DNA of 64,000 nt from Chryseobacterium panacisoli (GTDB lineage Bacteria > Bacteroidota > Bacteroidia > Flavobacteriales > Weeksellaceae). How positions within the stretch are numbered: the stretch's first letter is position 1; each line of letters opens with the position of its first letter. The DNA is taken from NCBI RefSeq assembly GCF_008274625.1, contig NZ_VTRU01000001.1, positions 1,612,001 to 1,676,000 on the forward strand, given 5' to 3'. The position numbers were made by a program, and so were the translations under genes. This document shows, in pieces, positions 63,302 to 64,000 of the stretch. Below the pieces are notes generated by a model that did no database searches, was not told the origin of the DNA, and saw nothing but the letters and a program-made list of their open reading frames with translations.

Positions 63302-64000
63302 TTATTTTTCAGTATATAATTTTGGAATTTGATTCACGATCTTAATTACTCTTTCAAAATCGAGTCCCAAAGTATCCAGATACCATCTGATATTCTGATA
63401 GCGTGGAGTATTTTCTATTTCAACAAGTTTTAAAGCTCTTTCTCTGGTCATTTGCCCCTCTCTGATCTGATTACTTCTGAACGTATCATGCTCTGTAAAA
63501 CCGGCTACAGTATAATATACATAATTGTAAAAAGCCGCTGTTCCATCCCCAATTCTCCAGGTAGTTGTAGTGTCTATTGCCTTTTCCCAATTATAATCAT
63601 TTAAAAGAGTATTATCCACCTGTTCTTCATCCCATCTCCAATAATCAAAAATATGGTAGTAATCCTGCTTTTCGGTGAAACTACGATAATACTCTCCTGA
63701 CAGAGTATCCCAGAGTGAGCTATTGAAGTACCCAGGGCTCTGCATCATCGCTCTGAATCTTTTTGAATGGTATCTCATCTGTTTCATTGCACCATGACTA
63801 TACACCCTTTTTTCTTCAAAATCGGGTTCAATATCTAAAAACCCTGTTTTAAAGTGAGTAACTTCTAATGGATTTACTCCCCACAGGTTAAGATTGATCC
63901 CTGTTTGCTTTTTGATATCTTCTACATATCTGAAGAAGTGTTTATCTCCTGCTGTGAGCATTGCCATCATTCCTAAATGTGGAGCTTTAAGCCACGCTTC
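63302..64000 (-). CDS. N-acetyl sugar amidotransferase-like protein (5' end beyond the window)
   Basis: The frame is open at the right edge and continues upstream beyond base 64000, so the 5' part is missing; the first visible codons read EAWLKAPHLGMMAMLTAGDKH. The visible 233 codons include LNLWGVNPLEVTHFKTGF, WRIGDGTAAFYNYVYYTVAGF and IREGQMTRERALKLVEIENTP, which match the C-terminal half of WbpG/PseA-type N-acetyl sugar amidotransferases. They use ammonia to turn an acetamido into an acetamidino group in O-antigen sugars. An ATG at 63970 is internal. The family call is from memory of motifs. Confidence 0.65.
   Translation of the reverse strand, partial: EAWLKAPHLGMMAMLTAGDKHFFRYVEDIKKQTGINLNLWGVNPLEVTHFKTGFLDIEPDFEEKRVYSHGAMKQMRYHSKRFRAMMQSPGYFNSSLWDTLSGEYYRSFTEKQDYYHIFDYWRWDEEQVDNTLLNDYNWEKAIDTTTTWRIGDGTAAFYNYVYYTVAGFTEHDTFRSNQIREGQMTRERALKLVEIENTPRYQNIRWYLDTLGLDFERVIKIVNQIPKLYTEK

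Noticed and set aside
1..64000. tRNA, rRNA, CRISPR arrays, prophage or transposase genes
   Set aside because: None was recognised on either strand; the gaps are short and AT-rich and contain no repeat-spacer structure or cloverleaf that I can support.

Overview
The window looks like chromosomal DNA of a Flavobacteriia member of the Bacteroidota, most probably Chryseobacterium or a close Weeksellaceae relative. The evidence is AT-rich non-coding DNA, promoters with the Bacteroidota -7 box TAnnTTTG, almost no Shine-Dalgarno signals, a PorX regulator and a T9SS C-terminal sorting domain, GH92 and SusC-like outer-membrane proteins, a fused lpxC/fabZ gene, and the order HD protein - lpxD - lpxC/fabZ - lpxA - efp - lpxD paralogue - sucD. 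I see no rRNA, tRNA, CRISPR array, prophage or intact insertion sequence. The genus is an inference from gene content; no 16S gene is present.

Layout. 1-6.3 kb: a membrane-attached metallophosphoesterase cut by the left edge, a small unknown protein, a GH92 glycosidase and a secreted Cys-rich protein. 6.3-14.3 kb: a PhyH oxygenase, a dicarboxylate/glutamate symporter, a BON lipoprotein + BON/SH3 pair, a large outer-membrane beta-barrel protein and a CocE-type hydrolase. 14.3-21.7 kb: alkylation repair (AlkB, Ada-like), putrescine synthesis (arginine decarboxylase and agmatinase), a HAD phosphatase, a lipoprotein phosphatase, thiamine pyrophosphokinase and cobalamin adenosyltransferase. The gaps here carry four copies of a ~65-nt double-hairpin repeat. 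21.8-28.4 kb: a TonB-dependent receptor, a lipoprotein, DinB, WYL and Crp/Fnr regulators and an AhpD-like protein. 28.4-35.9 kb: an ABC exporter, LptB with an unusual C-terminal extension, an unlisted 47-residue double-glycine peptide gene, hemB, a protein that is little more than a T9SS sorting domain, and a NatAB-like ABC pair.

35.9-44.0 kb is one long run of nine genes on the minus strand: HD protein, lipid A enzymes, EF-P, succinyl-CoA ligase alpha and an outer-membrane protein. 44.2-49.2 kb holds an S41 peptidase, porX, a YciI protein, exonuclease III and RlpA. 49.7-51.1 kb has two related secreted proteins between AT-rich gaps, followed by rimO. 52.8-64.0 kb is a surface-polysaccharide locus read entirely on the minus strand and running past the right edge. 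It holds an amidotransferase-like gene, an unknown exported protein, two GT4 glycosyltransferases, an AsnB-type amidotransferase, a Wzy-like polymerase, a PglC/PglD/PglE-like trio, a second sugar-phosphate transferase and rfbC, and ends at a clear terminator.

The genes combine into several themes: lipid A synthesis and LPS export (lpx genes, lptB), polysaccharide assembly, type IX secretion (porX and a sorting-domain protein), arginine to putrescine conversion, and alkylation-damage repair. The most unusual items are the double-glycine peptide, the LptB fusion, the covarying double-hairpin repeats and the stand-alone sorting-domain protein.
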